From Phaffia rhodozyma (lineage: Eukaryota > Basidiomycota > Tremellomycetes > Cystofilobasidiales > Mrakiaceae): a stretch of DNA of 64,000 nt. The position numbers and the translations under genes are program-made. Positions 1 through 13,636 of this stretch are shown one piece after another; positions within the stretch are counted from its first letter, which is position 1; the number at the start of each line of letters is the position of its first letter. Where the stretch lies: contig JACGZH010000007.1 of assembly GCA_014706385.1 (NCBI GenBank), forward strand, positions 1,185,501-1,249,500, in the 5' to 3' direction. Under the pieces are notes generated by a model. It was not told the origin of the DNA, made no database searches, and saw only the letters and a list, made by a program, of their open reading frames with translations.

Positions 1-3000
1 TTGCGCTTCAGACGCCAGATAATGACAAGCATCCTCACTTTCCTGTTCTCGAACGAACGCGCTCACCGTCGATCCCTACGTATCCACCTAGACAACCGGC
101 GACTGCCACCGGGTCTTCAACCTCGGTTAATCATATAGCTGCCAAAGTCTCGATCGCTCTCCCAGCTCCAACCACTCCTGCTAACGCTACTACAACTACT
201 ACTATACCCGCTCTTCAATCCTCCTCCTCCAGGTCCAACCCACCTCGATTTGCGGAACAGTTCTCTACTCCCTTGCGAAGAAGACATCGACACGCCGCTG
301 CCACCGCCGACTTTCCCTTGATATCCACTCCTGGTACTGTTCCTCTGAAAACAGACACCCCGTCTCACTTTAGTCCTCACGGCGAGTCATATGAGGATTC
401 CACCGAACCATCACTCTATCGGGGTCTTCCTCGTATGTCCGGTGCTCCGGGTCTACCACCAGCAGCGGTGTTTAGATCGTACCATCGGGGTCGCCAACTA
501 GACGAAGAGGCGATCAGCTTGAGAAGCTCAAATTCGTCCAGGCGTACGAGGAGATCCCGGAGGAGTTCTTCCAGCAGCAGCAGCTCCTCCGGAAATAGCT
601 TCGTTAGTCTGGGAAGGAGAGCTGTAGTTGGAGCGTTGGAGGCAGTGGGCAGAGGTCTAGGAATGTTGTCAAGTGAAAGCGACACGAGCTCTATCAGAAG
701 CAGACGGAGAAGACGATCGTCTGGTCAAAGATCGACCGGTCTTACGGATGACGAACGAAATGTAGGAGGAAATAGTTCTCAACAGATGCAAGGCACAAGA
801 AGGCGAAGACGGTCTCTTATCCAGCCTCGAAGGATCCGCGCTTGGTCGTTCGGTTCTTTTTTGGGGTCTTCGTCTTCTTCGTCTTCGGCTTCCACGTTCT
901 CTGGCGCAGGCGGCAGAGCCTCTACCCTGTCAATCACATCGGTACAGCAGATTCCTCGAAAAAAGCGCAAGCGAACCAAACGTCGCAAGTCTATGACCAC
1001 AGCATTCAGCTCCGGTGGATCATCCACATCAAATTCGTCTGGTGACGAAGAATCCGATCATGAGCCTCCAGGTCGAAGGGTCGTTCCTGGAAAGAAAGAA
1101 TTCTCGCTTCTCTTCCCTTTTGGTCCGGAAGAGGCTTTGCCAGCTCCTAATTTTCTTTCTCCGTCATCACCATCGGCTGGCCTGTCCCCTCCAACTCTTT
1201 CGTCATCTTCCTCCACTTCACCGGTACTCTCGCAACCGTCCGCGAACAGAGTTACTCCATCCCCACGCTTGCAGACAACTACAGTCTTATCTGAGCTTCT
1301 TACTAGTCTACAAACCATCCGAGGCACTCCACCTCTATCCACCTCATCCCCATCTAATACGAATCTCTCTGACTCACCTCCAGCCCCAGATATACCTCCT
1401 TATACATTTCCTAACCCTCCCATACCAACTCCTTGTTCAACTCCTCCTCTCTCCACCGCATCGATCCCCGTTGTTCCTCAACGGCTGACGCCTGCCCAGA
1501 TCCTCAACGTGTCTCCAACACCATCCCCTCCGCTCTCTCCGCGTATGAGCGCAAAATCAATCTCGGAGGGTCGTCTTCATCCTCATCCGCTTAGTATGGC
1601 CCCCGTCAACAGAAACACGTTCGAAAAGAAGATGGATGCGAACGAGAAGGACAGCAAGGCCGATAGACGGGATGTAAGATCTGACCGAGAGACGCAGAAG
1701 AATGGAGCAGAAGATATCAAGTCAAGAGGACCATGGTGGCTGGACGTCCACTGTCCTGATTGGGAAGACATGAGGGTTATTGGCGAGGTGAGCACATACA
1801 GAGCTCGAGTAGATCGAATCAAGAATCAGTTCGCTTGGTCGCTGACATCTTTTCCCGTCCATTTGTCTGGGGATTTCCTGCTTTCTCCTTCTCTTCCCTC
1901 GAAACCAGACATTGAACCTGCATCCGCTCACTCTGGAAGATATTCTTCATCAAGACCCTCGTGAGAAGCTCGAGGTGTTTTCTAGACTAGACTATTATTT
2001 GCTTGCTATTCGATCGATCGACGAAGCATATTTCAAATGGACAGATTCCTCTCCATCTCCTTCTTCGCCCCCGTCTGGACAGAGTCCATCTATTTCGACT
2101 ACTACTCATGATCCATCTGTCACAGGTCTTCAAGCCATTCCAGTTGACCCAACGTTGGCTGGCACAAACCCAGATCTGCCGTTCCAGGAAAAGCCGGTGT
2201 TGGTCACCGCTGATGGTCGGTTTGTCCGACCTGAAAAAGAAGCCTCCGCGCCAGAGAGTAGAAATTGGGATTCGGGGGAGGGCGGAAGAGGAAGAAGAGG
2301 GAGAAGTGCAGGAAAAGTAGAGATTGTGGAGGATCGACCAGGAAAAGAAGGTTTGGAAGGAGTTGGTGTAGGAGCCAAAAACATCTATCTCGTTGTACTG
2401 AAGGATGGAATTGTCTCGGTACGTTCCTCGAATCTCGATTACGTCTTATCCTAGTCAGTTCCCGATTTATTAGCTGAGCGACAACACTGGATACACCGTT
2501 GTCACTCTGTAGTTCCACTTCGAAGACGTTTCAAAACACATTTTGAATGTGAGACAGCAAATTCGGAGTTCTCATATCCGGAATACACTCTCATCCGGTA
2601 AGTCTGCCCTTATTTGTTTCGCTGTGGTTCTAGCTGTCCCAACGCTGATCGAGTCTTTTTACTCTTACCGTCTTTGTCTCAGATTGGATTGCACATGGTG
2701 TCGTACGTTGCTTTGTCAGAACACATGAAATGTTTACAACATGTGCTGAATCGTCTTTATTCATTTATCTATCCACACAATCATCAGATGGATTCAGTAG
2801 TCGATACCTTCTTCCCCCTAATTGACTTTGTGGAGGAAGAGGCCGATGCGATCGATTCCGAAATCATCATGCATGATGCACTTTCGGAGTTCCCTCTTCG
2901 AAAACTTGCGGCAGAAGCCGAGGCGGAAGCGGCTCTTATCTTGGAACAAGATGAGCAAGACAGAAAGGAGAGAGCCAAATCAACTGTTTCGACAGGCTTC

Positions 3001-4318
3001 TTCTCTGGAAACTGGATAGGTCGAAAAGTGAAGGATGAAATTCAGCCAGAAACTCAAAAGACAACGACGTCGACGATGTCACCGAAAAATGAATTTGAGA
3101 TGAAATCCGTTCCAACATCTAAATCAATTCCTACCCCTTCATCTCCATTATCGAACTTATCGTCCTCGTTCACTCCTGTATCAACAACCAAAGAAACATT
3201 CGTGGCACCTATTGATCGGAAACCGACGTTCACTTGGCCTTCTACAACGACATTCCTACCTCTGATGCCTAGGCGAATCATTCCTACGCGAATTATACCT
3301 CGTCGAATGGCTCTGTTTCTCTACACATTGCTCGCTAGAATACTTCTGTTTCTTTCCCTTCATCCGGCTCAACGACAAGCCAGGAAGGGAGCTAAGAGGT
3401 CCAAGACATACAAGTTGGAAACCAATCCAGATCTCGATCGAGGTGAGATATTGAAGAGAATGGTGAATATGAGAAGGTTGACAACAGGGTTGACGAGGTT
3501 GTTGGGACCCAAAAGAGAAGTGGTCGGTCGGTTGAGAAAGCGAGTCGAGGAGTTGGGCAAAGAGGGCTGGGGAGGAGGCTCCGGACGAGAAATGGGAATT
3601 TATTTCGGAGATATTCAAGGTATGTTCTCTAAACTCCCTTTCAACAACTTTTAATAGCCCAGATGTGATAACCGTTTTATTATCCACTTATAAACAATCT
3701 CAAGATCATATAATCGAACTTCAAAGCACCCTCCTTCACTACGAATACCTTTTATCCCAAGCCCAGCCTGCGTATCTAGCTCAACTTCAAGTCAGGCTAT
3801 CCATGACCAGAGCGAGGAGTGATCGAGCCATCCTGAGACTATCTTACGTCGCCATTGGAATCTTGCCGGTACAATTCATAACCTGTATGTTTCCGTTTCT
3901 TTCTTTTCCTTGTCTTTACTTCTTTCGATCTCGGTGAGAATGCGCTTGCCTAGCGAGTTTAACCAGCGCTCAATTCGTCATATACCTACTATTTTGAATT
4001 TGGGTCGGTGTGGTAGCCTCTTTTGGATCCAACGTTCATGTGCCTGTGAGTAGTTCCTCGATCCTCGATCCTCTCTCGTCTTTCGCCTTCGTCTTGACCG
4101 TTTTTCCATCAAGCCAAGTATCTGACGAGCCTCCTTTCACTTTTCAATCCATGTACCTGTTCTAGTACATGCGGGACGATGATCATCCAGAGAACGGTCA
4201 TCTCGAGATGTTCTTCGGAATCCTTGGCATGGTCATATTTGTTTTGGCCTTGTTCGCATGTCTTATCATGTACTTCAAACGACAAGCTAGTCGTTCTCGG
4301 AGATTTAGAAATGGTTGA
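1..4318 (+). CDS. CorA-family magnesium transporter (Alr/Mnr2-like), 5' partial
   Basis: This is a divalent-cation (Mg2+) channel/transporter of the CorA superfamily, fungal Alr/Mnr2 branch, expected in the plasma or vacuolar membrane. The reading frame is open from base 3 with no in-frame ATG before about base 434, so the true start probably lies left of the window. The first roughly 590 codons are a Ser/Pro/Arg-rich disordered cytoplasmic tail. The CorA core then begins with WWLDVHCPDWEDMR and, after a phase-0 intron (1788-1908), LHPLTLEDILHQDPREKLE. Further exons I infer: 1909-2418, 2513-2597, 2683-2702 (20 nt), 2788-3619, 3663-3884, 4017-4045 and 4166-4318. Two membrane helices lie at the end: the first around IGILPVQFIT, the second FFGILGMVIFVLALFACLIM. 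The loop signature between them reads FGSNVHVP, where CorA proteins normally have GMN. A family-typical long helix with basic and acidic residues precedes the membrane part. The family call is firm; Alr versus Mnr2 is not resolved. Confidence 0.9.
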
Positions 4319-4875
4319 AGAGTTTTGTCTGTTGTGCTTTTTATTTGTTTTGATTCGAATATGTTTTGTTCAATTCATCTTCGATGAATTTTGTCGCTTC
4401 TTGTTTCCCCTCTTTGCTCCTGCTATTGTTATGTTTCTATATTTTCCTTATGTACGAAAGAGTTGGATGATGTTAATCCTGATACGATTGTGATGAAAAA
4501 GAAGAAGCAGCATGATCTCGTTCTTTCCATAAACTATAGGGCGAGGGTATCAAGAGCATTGAGATCCAAAAAGAGAACATACGAGAGGAAAAGAGAGAAA
4601 GCAAGGCCTAACAGGAGTAGGAGACGCAAGATGTAGATATAACAAAGGAGCAGTTAGGCTATCATGAAAATTCGTGTCTGTAAAGAGGATCCTTTAGGCG
4701 TAAACAGATGACTTAGTAAGAGGTTAGGAAGGATTTTACAGTGGTGTCGATGAATCAACATGAGGAGCAAAGTACAGAAGAAGATGCGAAAATAAGTGAT
4801 GTAGACATTGAGCATAAGATGGGCAAGATGGGAATTTGTTGTACAAGAGAAAGGAGGAATAAGGAAGGGGATCGG
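4319..4875. other. Convergent intergenic region (CorA 3' end / DOCK 3' end)
   Basis: The region lies between two convergent stop codons and must hold both 3' untranslated regions and terminators. Short Lys/Arg-rich open frames around 4391-4636 have no family features. I see no RNA gene or repeat here. Confidence 0.6.
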
Positions 4876-7800
4876 TCATTCAGGCGGGACTGCTCTTCGT
4901 CTGATCATACTCCCTAGTTTACTGAATCGTTTCTCGCCTTTAGTGATCAATGGAGAGTCCTGACCAGCCCGTTTAGAATCGTTTGCCACAAAGAGAGAAG
5001 ATGATACCGTTCGTGTTCTCTCAGATTTGATTCGAGCAGCGTCAAAGGAGCTAGTTCCCTGAAGTGAGCTCTGGGAAATTGAAGGGGCGTTCATAGAGCT
5101 TTGATAAGAGTTTGGAGGCCGACCTGCTTTAAGAATCGCAGTCTTAAGATTCACAGACGTCTTCCCCGGACTACCTTGGAGGACCGAGGAAGATATAAGG
5201 TCAGGTGAGTGGCTATCTCGAGATGATCTTGCTTGAAAGAGTTTGGATTTTATGATTGTTGAGATTGGGGAAGGCGAATTTCCAGGCTGTTCTGGACGGG
5301 ATGAAGGGATCGAGGAAAAGGTTGAGGAGGAAAGACGTCCGAGAGAAAGTCGTTTAATCTCTTCTGCAAAGTTTTTGCGGAAGACTATCGAGAAGCGCAG
5401 AGAGTTGTATCAACTATCCTTGTCAATGCAAGAGATATTCGTCAGCACAGAGATAGGACGTACACTGTTCCATTGTGATGTGGAACGGGGACATAGAATT
5501 AGGGCATAATAAGCCATGCAGCACGAGGCATCTTTCGATAACCATAGTCTATACACGAACATAAGTCAGGTTTGTTGTTGGATGTTGCGCAGAAAGCGTA
5601 AAATAGGAAATCCACTCACATATAAATCTATCGAAGTTCGGAGCTCTTCAATTGCTTCGATCTCTTCTGGATGTTGTGCTGCATAAACCTCCGAAAAAAA
5701 GGCGGCTCTCCAAGCGGGAATACCTCCGTTGATTGGCTGCGTGCAAAGAATGAGCCATATTCTCTATCAACGAAGAGACTGACGGAAGCATTAAGCTATA
5801 CATACCGCATCAACCGCGCCATTTAAAGCCATTGAAAGCGGACTTGTATTGGTCTCTTCCATTGTTTCGATCATAGTCGTATATCGAGCTTCCAATTCCT
5901 GATAAGATCAATCCATGTGGCAGGTCAGGTAAGAGGTCAATATGAGAGAAAACATAGAGCATTTAAAAAACTCACGGTTAACTCCTTTGTTTTCCCGTGT
6001 ACGTCATCTAAAGCGTTTTGAATTGGCGATATTTCAACTCTACGACATTCCTTGACTTCTGATCGACGCAAAATAGTGGGAAAGGACTCCTGGAGACACA
6101 GAGAAGATCTGGATAAGCAAGTCACTGGAAATGGAGAAGAGGAAAGCGATGTACCTCAGTGGTCAAGTAGACTTTTTCCAAGTAAACTTCAGCAATATTG
6201 ATCTCTTCGTCTACTCTTCCATGTTTATTGAAAGGGCGAGAATATGAGAATACCGAGACATTGCTGATAGAGAAAAGAAACATTTTAAAATTCAGATGAG
6301 GACGTAATAGAAGAGATGATATGTGGGGCTGATTTACTTAAACTCATGGTAACTTCGAATCTCTCTAGGAACGTTTTGGTTGAACACCGCAAGAGATCGG
6401 TCGGGCTCCGGTGTTACAGCAACGATTTGAATTCGGAGCTGTTCACTCGATTCTGTTGATCTGACGATGGATTTGATTAAGGTTGCCGAAGGATGATTGT
6501 TTTGAAGTCGGTCACAAAACGCTCCATACTTCTCCCATGCACCACCTCGGAAGATAAATTGACGATCTCGAACGGCGATAGGAAACGGCCCAAAATATGA
6601 GACCAAGAAATATTGAGGAGATGGCCTTTGTTTAGTCACGATTGACTCCACCAGTTGAGCTCGGTGAGATAAAAGTTCAGCAAGACGATTGCTATAAAAT
6701 TGAGGCGAATGTTCAAAGAGGGTATCCTTCAGAAATGCAAGCTACCTCTTTCAACTCATAGGAAAAGAATCTTACTAGTCAAAAGTGACGCTACTGTGTT
6801 GCGACTCAACCTCTTGGCAGATAGAGGCAGCTAGTTCATAAAAACTTCCTCTACCTAGATTAAGACGATGAATATCTGTGTCAGTCATGTACATGCATAT
6901 ACATCAAAAAAACGAGAACGAACCTAGGTAGTCTATAACTTGCATGAGGATTGATTCCTTACGACGGAAGTGAGACTGTCTGGGGAACTCCATAGAACCG
7001 TACGAGAAGGGCTCGACAAATTCAGATAGGTTCCATTCATAGAGGGAAGCGTGAAGTTTCAATGTGAGACCGGCCTCTACAAAATCACCGTTTCTGACAT
7101 GAACGTCCACAAGCTGATGGACATATGAGATATCTATAATTTGAGTGAAACAATACTGTATGAGCCATGCAATGAATATTTCTGAAGCTATTAAAAACTA
7201 CTTACACAAAGCATCCTTGCCGCCGATGCGACGGATAAAATTCAATAGCCGAAGTGCACATACAGTCCTATCATCCTCATACTCCTCACCTTTGGGCAAA
7301 TCCCGAAGACTTAAAAGCAGACTTAAGAATCGGTCTACTGAGTCTAGAAAGTCTATAGCTTGAGCTCGAAGTTGAGGATCCACTCTGGATGAAGAGAACA
7401 TAGCTCGCAGGTTGGATACGAAATAGGCTCGAGTAAGATCATCCCCTCCACCGCCTTGCATGAATATGATATCGAGCTTGTCGATCATCTCGGATTCGAC
7501 CTAGAGGAGAAAGGATCTCAAGACTTAGCTTCACTATCTGTTAACCTCTTGAGAAGGAAAGAACAAAGGATAGGATAGTTGCGACATAAAGAAAGATAGC
7601 ATAATAAGTCGGCACACCTTACTGATGCTGCCATTGGCAGACCATTCCGAGACAAACATGGTCTAGATACCATATTCCAGACGAAAAGATCAAACAACTA
7701 ACGTCAGTAGGTTTGATTATCACGAAATAGATCCCACAACTCACATAAAGGATCTCTACAGCGCGAATTCGTGAGCTATCGTGGTGCGAGAGACAGAGTG

Positions 7801-10800
7801 ATAGTATGTCGGAGACGAAAGTGAGAAAATGAGCATGATGGCGGCCAGACCAAGATGTAATACTTCCGGACTCGTTTGTATGCCCAAGAGACTGCCACAT
7901 GCGATGTAGAACAAGAGAACTCTCTTCTCGAAGATCACCTCCCAACCTCCAAACAGCTCGACATTTCTGTTTTACAAAGCGAAAAGAAACACGCGCAACG
8001 GAAGATTGAGTGTTTGAGCTCGAGATATACTGGTGACGCGAGAGGAGATAACCATACTTGAGGCCCAAACGATTCAATCACTAGCTGTTTTGAACCGACT
8101 ATCGCGAAGATCGTCTTGAACGCTGCCTTCCATAATTCAATCGCCGAGGGAGCTAGATTGGAGTCTTGTGGAAGGAGTGATGCCATGATAGTGGTGATTT
8201 GATCGGTAAACTTAAGGATCGAGAGGTGTGCTAAGATTGCAATATTGATCCAATTATCAGGAAAAGCGTCGTAGGCAAGGATAGAGGTTGCTATCTGAAA
8301 GAAGGAAAGAGCTGTATGATCAAACCGCTCTTGACCTTGGAATTCTAGTTGGTCTTCCAGAAAGATTCGTAGAAGTTTAGGGGTCTGAAGCGAGATCATC
8401 TCTAATAAGACAATAGAAATCTCGCCGAGGAGGATGTTGAAACCTTGAAGTACAGTCGAGGTATCATTTTCTCGACGAGGAAGATAGCCTACTAAAGCAA
8501 ATGGGTATGATGATGGGAAGACGATAGGGACCAGCGCCAGTACCGTTGCTAGTGGTCGATGTCTATCGATGGCTTGAAGGGTCTCGACGTCGCGCAACTC
8601 ATGGTAAGAGTCTAGTATTCTACAGAAGAAGAGATTATATAAGTGATAATCAAGTTGTATCAATACTTAATGGTTATACTCGATAAGGTATGCCATGGAA
8701 AGAGAGACGTACTTTGGAAGACAACTGAACACTAAGTCCACATTCTCCTGCTCCTGAATAAGTGCCTTCTGATCGGCGGTCGCAAGAGATTCTGATAGCC
8801 GATCAAGCATCACAGCCAAGATATTGATGGAGATTCTTAGGCACTCAATCCAAGAGATCCGAGCAGTGTCTTGAGCGGCTGATATCTCTGCATCTGAAGG
8901 AGTCGCCAGGAACCTTCCCAGATGAGGCTTGATCCAACAAATCAGCGAAGGGATCAGAGCAGCACGAACAGTTGGATCTTCAAATACAACGCTTTTGACA
9001 GTTTGGAGGTGAAGAAGAAGCTTCCAAATAGCTCCCTTACCGCTCAGCCTAGCGGCGGAATCAGAGAATTTTACGATGATGTCGGACAGCTCAGAAGCGT
9101 TGAAGGTTTTCGAGAGATCAGGAATAATATCGGAGAAATATTGTACTATTGTGCCACAGAAAATGCCCGAATCTGATTAGCATCAGAATCATCTTCTTCG
9201 CCAGTTGAGAAAAATCAGGCTTACGTGCGATGGTCTGTGTACCGATGATACTTGGCTGATCTATCTTCATCAGGTCTGTGAAGTCTCGTAGAAGCACTGC
9301 ATATCATTTTGATATCAATTTACACCCGACACATAAACATGATACACGGTATTACTTGAGAAGAAATTGAATCTTACAGTGCAGCCCATCTTTAAATGAC
9401 ATCTCTAGATGTTCAACTAACCGCTCGGATGTCCCTCCCATCATACTCGCCTCTTGGATCTTCTGCAGTTCTCTTGATCTCGAAATGAGACGGAAAATGT
9501 AACGCCTATATGAAGAAAAACCCCGGAAAGGTTGTAATTAGAAGCATTGAGAGAAGTGATTTTGACGACACACGGAGACACGAACCAGACTTTGATAGCC
9601 GCTCTCAACTGTTGGCTCGTCTTGAGCTTTAAAAGTCGACTCATAGCAGAAATCAGCTTCTTCCATACGTTCGCGCTTGAGAAGTGTCCATCGATGTAGA
9701 CGTCCAACACCTTCTGAAAATTACTAAATCTCCTATCCTGAACAATTCCTAGTACCCTAACAAGCGCATCAAAGACCAGACCTTCAACCTCAGGATCGTC
9801 CGAGGCATCGACAATGATACCGAAAAGAGTGTCAAGGGTCGCGGACAAAACTTTGCATATCTCTACTTCAGAAACGAAGGTAAGTTGTTTGAGAACCGAC
9901 GTAAGCTCTGAAGGATTTGACATCAGGTCGTTCTTCTTCCAATGAAGAAATCGAACTAGCACCTCGGATTGTGTAAAAGTAGTTGAGCAGAGGAAAGACC
10001 GGATGGACAGAGAATCTCGGATTGGATGAACCGTACGTGATAGTGTAGATGAGACTTTATTAAGCTCCAGATGAGTTTTGGCTGCGCTAGAAAATGGAAG
10101 GGAAAGATAAAGTTTGGGGTTGATATGGTTGAGTTCCTCTGTAGTTCGGTAGAGGATCAAGACATGATCTCCGTCGGGTAAGAACGAGCCGTCTTCCTCC
10201 GGTAGCAATGGTACAAATGCGAATGCAAAAGGCTTTTCCTGATCCTCTATCATGCCGTCGATTTTTTCTGAATTGCTCGTCGTTGTTGAAGTCGAGGTGG
10301 AGAATAGTCGCTGTCGAAACGTAAAGAACAGATGACAGTCTCTCATGCTATCTGGAAGGACATTTGAGATCTTGACTAGTTCTCCGAAGGTGGGAGCCGA
10401 CGATTTGTTGAAAACAATAGAAGAATATTCTCTGACGGAGTGTTCCCTAGAACCTTGACTTATTGCGTTGTCGACAATCCGTCCATCTCGATCCCGAACT
10501 TCTAGGTCAACTTGGAAGGCTTGGTGTGTAGCCACCGACGATCCGCCGAATCCAATTGAACTTATTCCTTTTCGTATGCGTATGCTGCCCCCTCCTCCTG
10601 CTCCTGCTCCTGATCCTGTTGGTACCTGATGGAAACTTGCCGACCAGAGTTTGACGTAGAAGTCATTGCGATTCTGGTCAGGAAAAACTACATCAGGGAA
10701 ACCGAGGCGTTGAGTACATGGCGTGTCCTGTAAGAGAGAGGAATTCGATCTAAGTATCCTAGGAAGGTGTCCGTGGAAGAATCGAATATCAATTGCTATA

Positions 10801-13263
10801 TCATCCGTTCTATAACCATATTGAAAGCAGAAGCACGAGTCTCAGCATATGGTAAACATAGAAAGATAATCCCAACCAAGAATATTCCCACCTAGAACTT
10901 CTCTCAAACATGTCCATTCTTCCATTGATAATGTCTTCGTGTATGCTTGCAAAGTCTGCTTCTATTGCTGGTTTGAAGATTTTCATCTTGAGCTCAACAG
11001 ATTTGGTTTCTGAGATTTCACTTGTATTGACGAGATGTCCCAGTTTGACTACCGCGCATCCGAAAGGCCTTCTGAAAACACCTGATGTTCCTCGAGAAGC
11101 CCTGTAGAGGTTGGCGCCTGGCTGAGAATTGTTGTTTTCTAAGGCTGATGTAGAACTGGAGGCGTGCTGATTGAGGAGGAGGCTAGTGTGTGAAAGGTTC
11201 GAAGACCGATGATCCGAATCTGCAGTTAAGGCGGATGTTATTCCGGTTTGGTTTGAATCGTAAATCGTTGATTGTGTGCTGGGAATTATTGACATCTTCA
11301 TTCCTCCGCGCCTTATGATCTTACATACTAGCATGATGTCCTCAACATCTTGGACTCCGAGATCTTGAAAGAGTGTCCGAACCGGTACAAGAGGATTGCT
11401 GACAGGGTTACCTTGATGATCTAGGATAACAAGAAACTCTTCAGTGATGAATTGTTTAAGTGCATCCGAGTAGAGTGAGAAAAACAGCTCGGCCGTTTCT
11501 CCTGGGATGCATAGATTTGCTACAAAAGCCCGTAACTCTAGAAATAAGTGAAAGTAATCAACAGAGGGAGGTGAGTCGGAGCTGAGTAGAGATGGTGCTA
11601 CGCGGCTGTCACTAGTGGTTGTTCGCCAACGCAAAGAGGGTTCTGGGCCCGAATCGAGACGATTTCGAGAGAATATGGAAGAAGGGACCACAGATAGGGA
11701 TTTTTTCCTGTTAAGAGAAGGTAGAGGAGCCGACGAGGATTTATCACGAGAAGAGCTCATTGGGATATCGAGCGCAGTAGATTTGGTTGCAGAAGTGATA
11801 TACGCAGAGGCCTAAATCCGTCGAAGGCGGTCAGTAGTTTAGTATTTAGTTGTTCCTAAACTTTTCTATTGAGAAAAAACAGACCACAGTAAAGACTTAC
11901 CACCTGCATGGTGAACATTCGAGTTCCACTGACTAGCTCGGTGTCATTTCCCTTCGACTCCAGTTTATCTGTACTTCCTACTACCAGGCCTCCTTTGGAA
12001 GGGTGCCTGACGATGACTTCCAAGCCCTGGATGACATTTCCTCTAACCAACCTAGCAACACAATCTCTTCTTAGGCTATCAAGCTCTTCCATATCTAAAT
12101 TTGAGTCAATCAACTGTCGTCGAGCGATGTGGAGAGCGCTTATATGCGCGCGGACTGTATGAAAGAGCGCGTAATTTTGTTCTAGTAGGTAGACAAAGAG
12201 GCGCTGCCAAGTGAAATATGAAGGTGAGAGGAATATAAAAGCAAGTTACTGAACTGGACAGACAAATAAATTACGCTTACAAAATGCCACTCTCTGAGCG
12301 CGCACGCAATCTCATCAACAAGCGGCTCTGTTGTCCCCTTGGCTGTCTCATCTCCGGCCTTCAGACTTGGTATTGGAGGAGCAAGCTTTGGAGTCCTTTT
12401 TTGAAGATCGCCGTTTGAACTTCTAAGATTTTCTCCCTCTCGCCCTCGTCCTCCCTCAATCTCCTCTTCCTCTTCCTCCGCAAGCGCCTCCATTGAAGCT
12501 TTCCCTCTTTTTCTATCTATCGACTTTGCATGTTCTGAGCAGGCGGACGTAAGTTTCTTCTCGGCATCCTCTAGCTCTTCTCTGATATGAACGAAGCTGG
12601 CTGGAAATATTCCAAGTGTCACACTTGGTTCCGGTAGAGGAATTTCTTTGGCGAAAGGCGATGGGAACACTGCAGAGGTCTCGGCCTTATTTTGTTGTTG
12701 CTGTTGTTGGTTTGCCAGGATGTGAACGGGTACCTGGGAGCTCGATACTATATATCCTCTGTACCACATGTCTTGCGCGACCCCTTGATTGGGTATATAT
12801 CGCTCAAAGGCGTAAATTTCGTCTCCAACCTCGAGGTCGGCCATGCAGGAATTTGAGTAGAAGGTATCATTCAGATTCGTTGAACGTGTACTGGTTTTAG
12901 ATAATACTGTGGAAGGATGAAAGGGGTGCTTTTGAGGGTAGACAAGTCGGTAGTAGAAGGGTAGGGCATACAGGGATTGTTTAGCCCTCTGTGGCATGAT
13001 CTAATCAAAGAGGATAAACTCACGATAGCAAACCCAAATGCAATCTTGCAAGACGATGAGAGTCTCGCAGTATGGTCAGAACATGATATTCATAAACATT
13101 GATCAGCACCTATAGACAGAAACATACCTTTGGTAGAGGTTCCCATCCCTCTACCTGTCTAAGTTCCGGTCTGATTCGTGTTATGTCGTTAGTATAGACA
13201 AGGGTAAAACCTGATACCGACGTAATCAGGGCGAACGCCTCACCTTTGATTTATAGAAGACAT
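4876..13263 (-). CDS. DCK1: DOCK-family guanine nucleotide exchange factor (DOCK180/Dck1-like)
   Basis: This is a guanine nucleotide exchange factor for Rac/Rho GTPases. DOCK proteins act at the plasma membrane with an ELMO partner in polarity, actin and cell-integrity signalling. Reading from the right, the first exon is only MSSINQR. Next comes an N-terminal SH3 domain (WEPLPKIAFGFAI at 13190-13020, then DLEVGDEIYAFERY and WYRGYIV, about 12850-12600). The DOCK_N region spans about 11560-10900, including EEFLVILDHQGNP and FRRPFGCAVV. The DHR-1/C2 domain lies at about 10690-10080 (NDFYVKLWSASF, EYSSIVFNKSSAPTFGELVK). A long helical repeat region follows. DHR-2, the catalytic exchange domain, is at about 7110-5380 (YEWNLSEFVEPF, YFGPFPIAVRDRQFIFRG, SPLSMALNGAVDA, FFRKNFAEEIKRLS). 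A Ser-rich tail ends in RRRAVPPE. Many short introns split the gene; I estimate about 2000 residues, normal for DOCK-A/B. It is divergent from PWP1, 373 bp away. Family identity is very secure; individual exon edges are less so. Confidence 0.9.
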
Positions 13264-13636
13264 CTTGACAGAAACCTCCTCCTCAGATATGAACACTAGA
13301 TAGCTTCTAAGATACAGCCAGACAGCGATAGAGTTTGACGAAAAATCGAAGAGAAAGATGGACCAGACTGGATGATAGCAGTATCGATTACAGGTGTGTA
13401 TTCGAGGACGCATGACTGAATGTAAGGAGTCGAAACATAGGGGCAGCCGCCACACACGTGATATAATATAGCCGAATGTTCAGTACAGCTTCTCACAACA
13501 TCCGCCAAATCTTTGCCCAGAAAAGAATTTTATAACTTTCTTGTCCCTCTCTAGGCCTTCCTTCCGACACACAAAACCACTATCATACCTCTTTCTCTTG
13601 TTCACCATCTCTTGATTTGCATAGAGAGAACAAGAA
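13264..13636. promoter_or_regulatory. Bidirectional promoter region, DOCK / PWP1
   Basis: This 373-bp gap separates the divergent starts of the DOCK and PWP1 genes. It holds a palindromic CACGTG at 13455-13460 followed directly by an AT-rich stretch (atataatata). The side next to PWP1 becomes C/T-rich. No coding feature is convincing. Confidence 0.5.

Noticed and set aside
2204..2518. Antisense frame opposite the CorA gene
   Set aside because: It lies wholly opposite a conserved CorA exon and has no family features.
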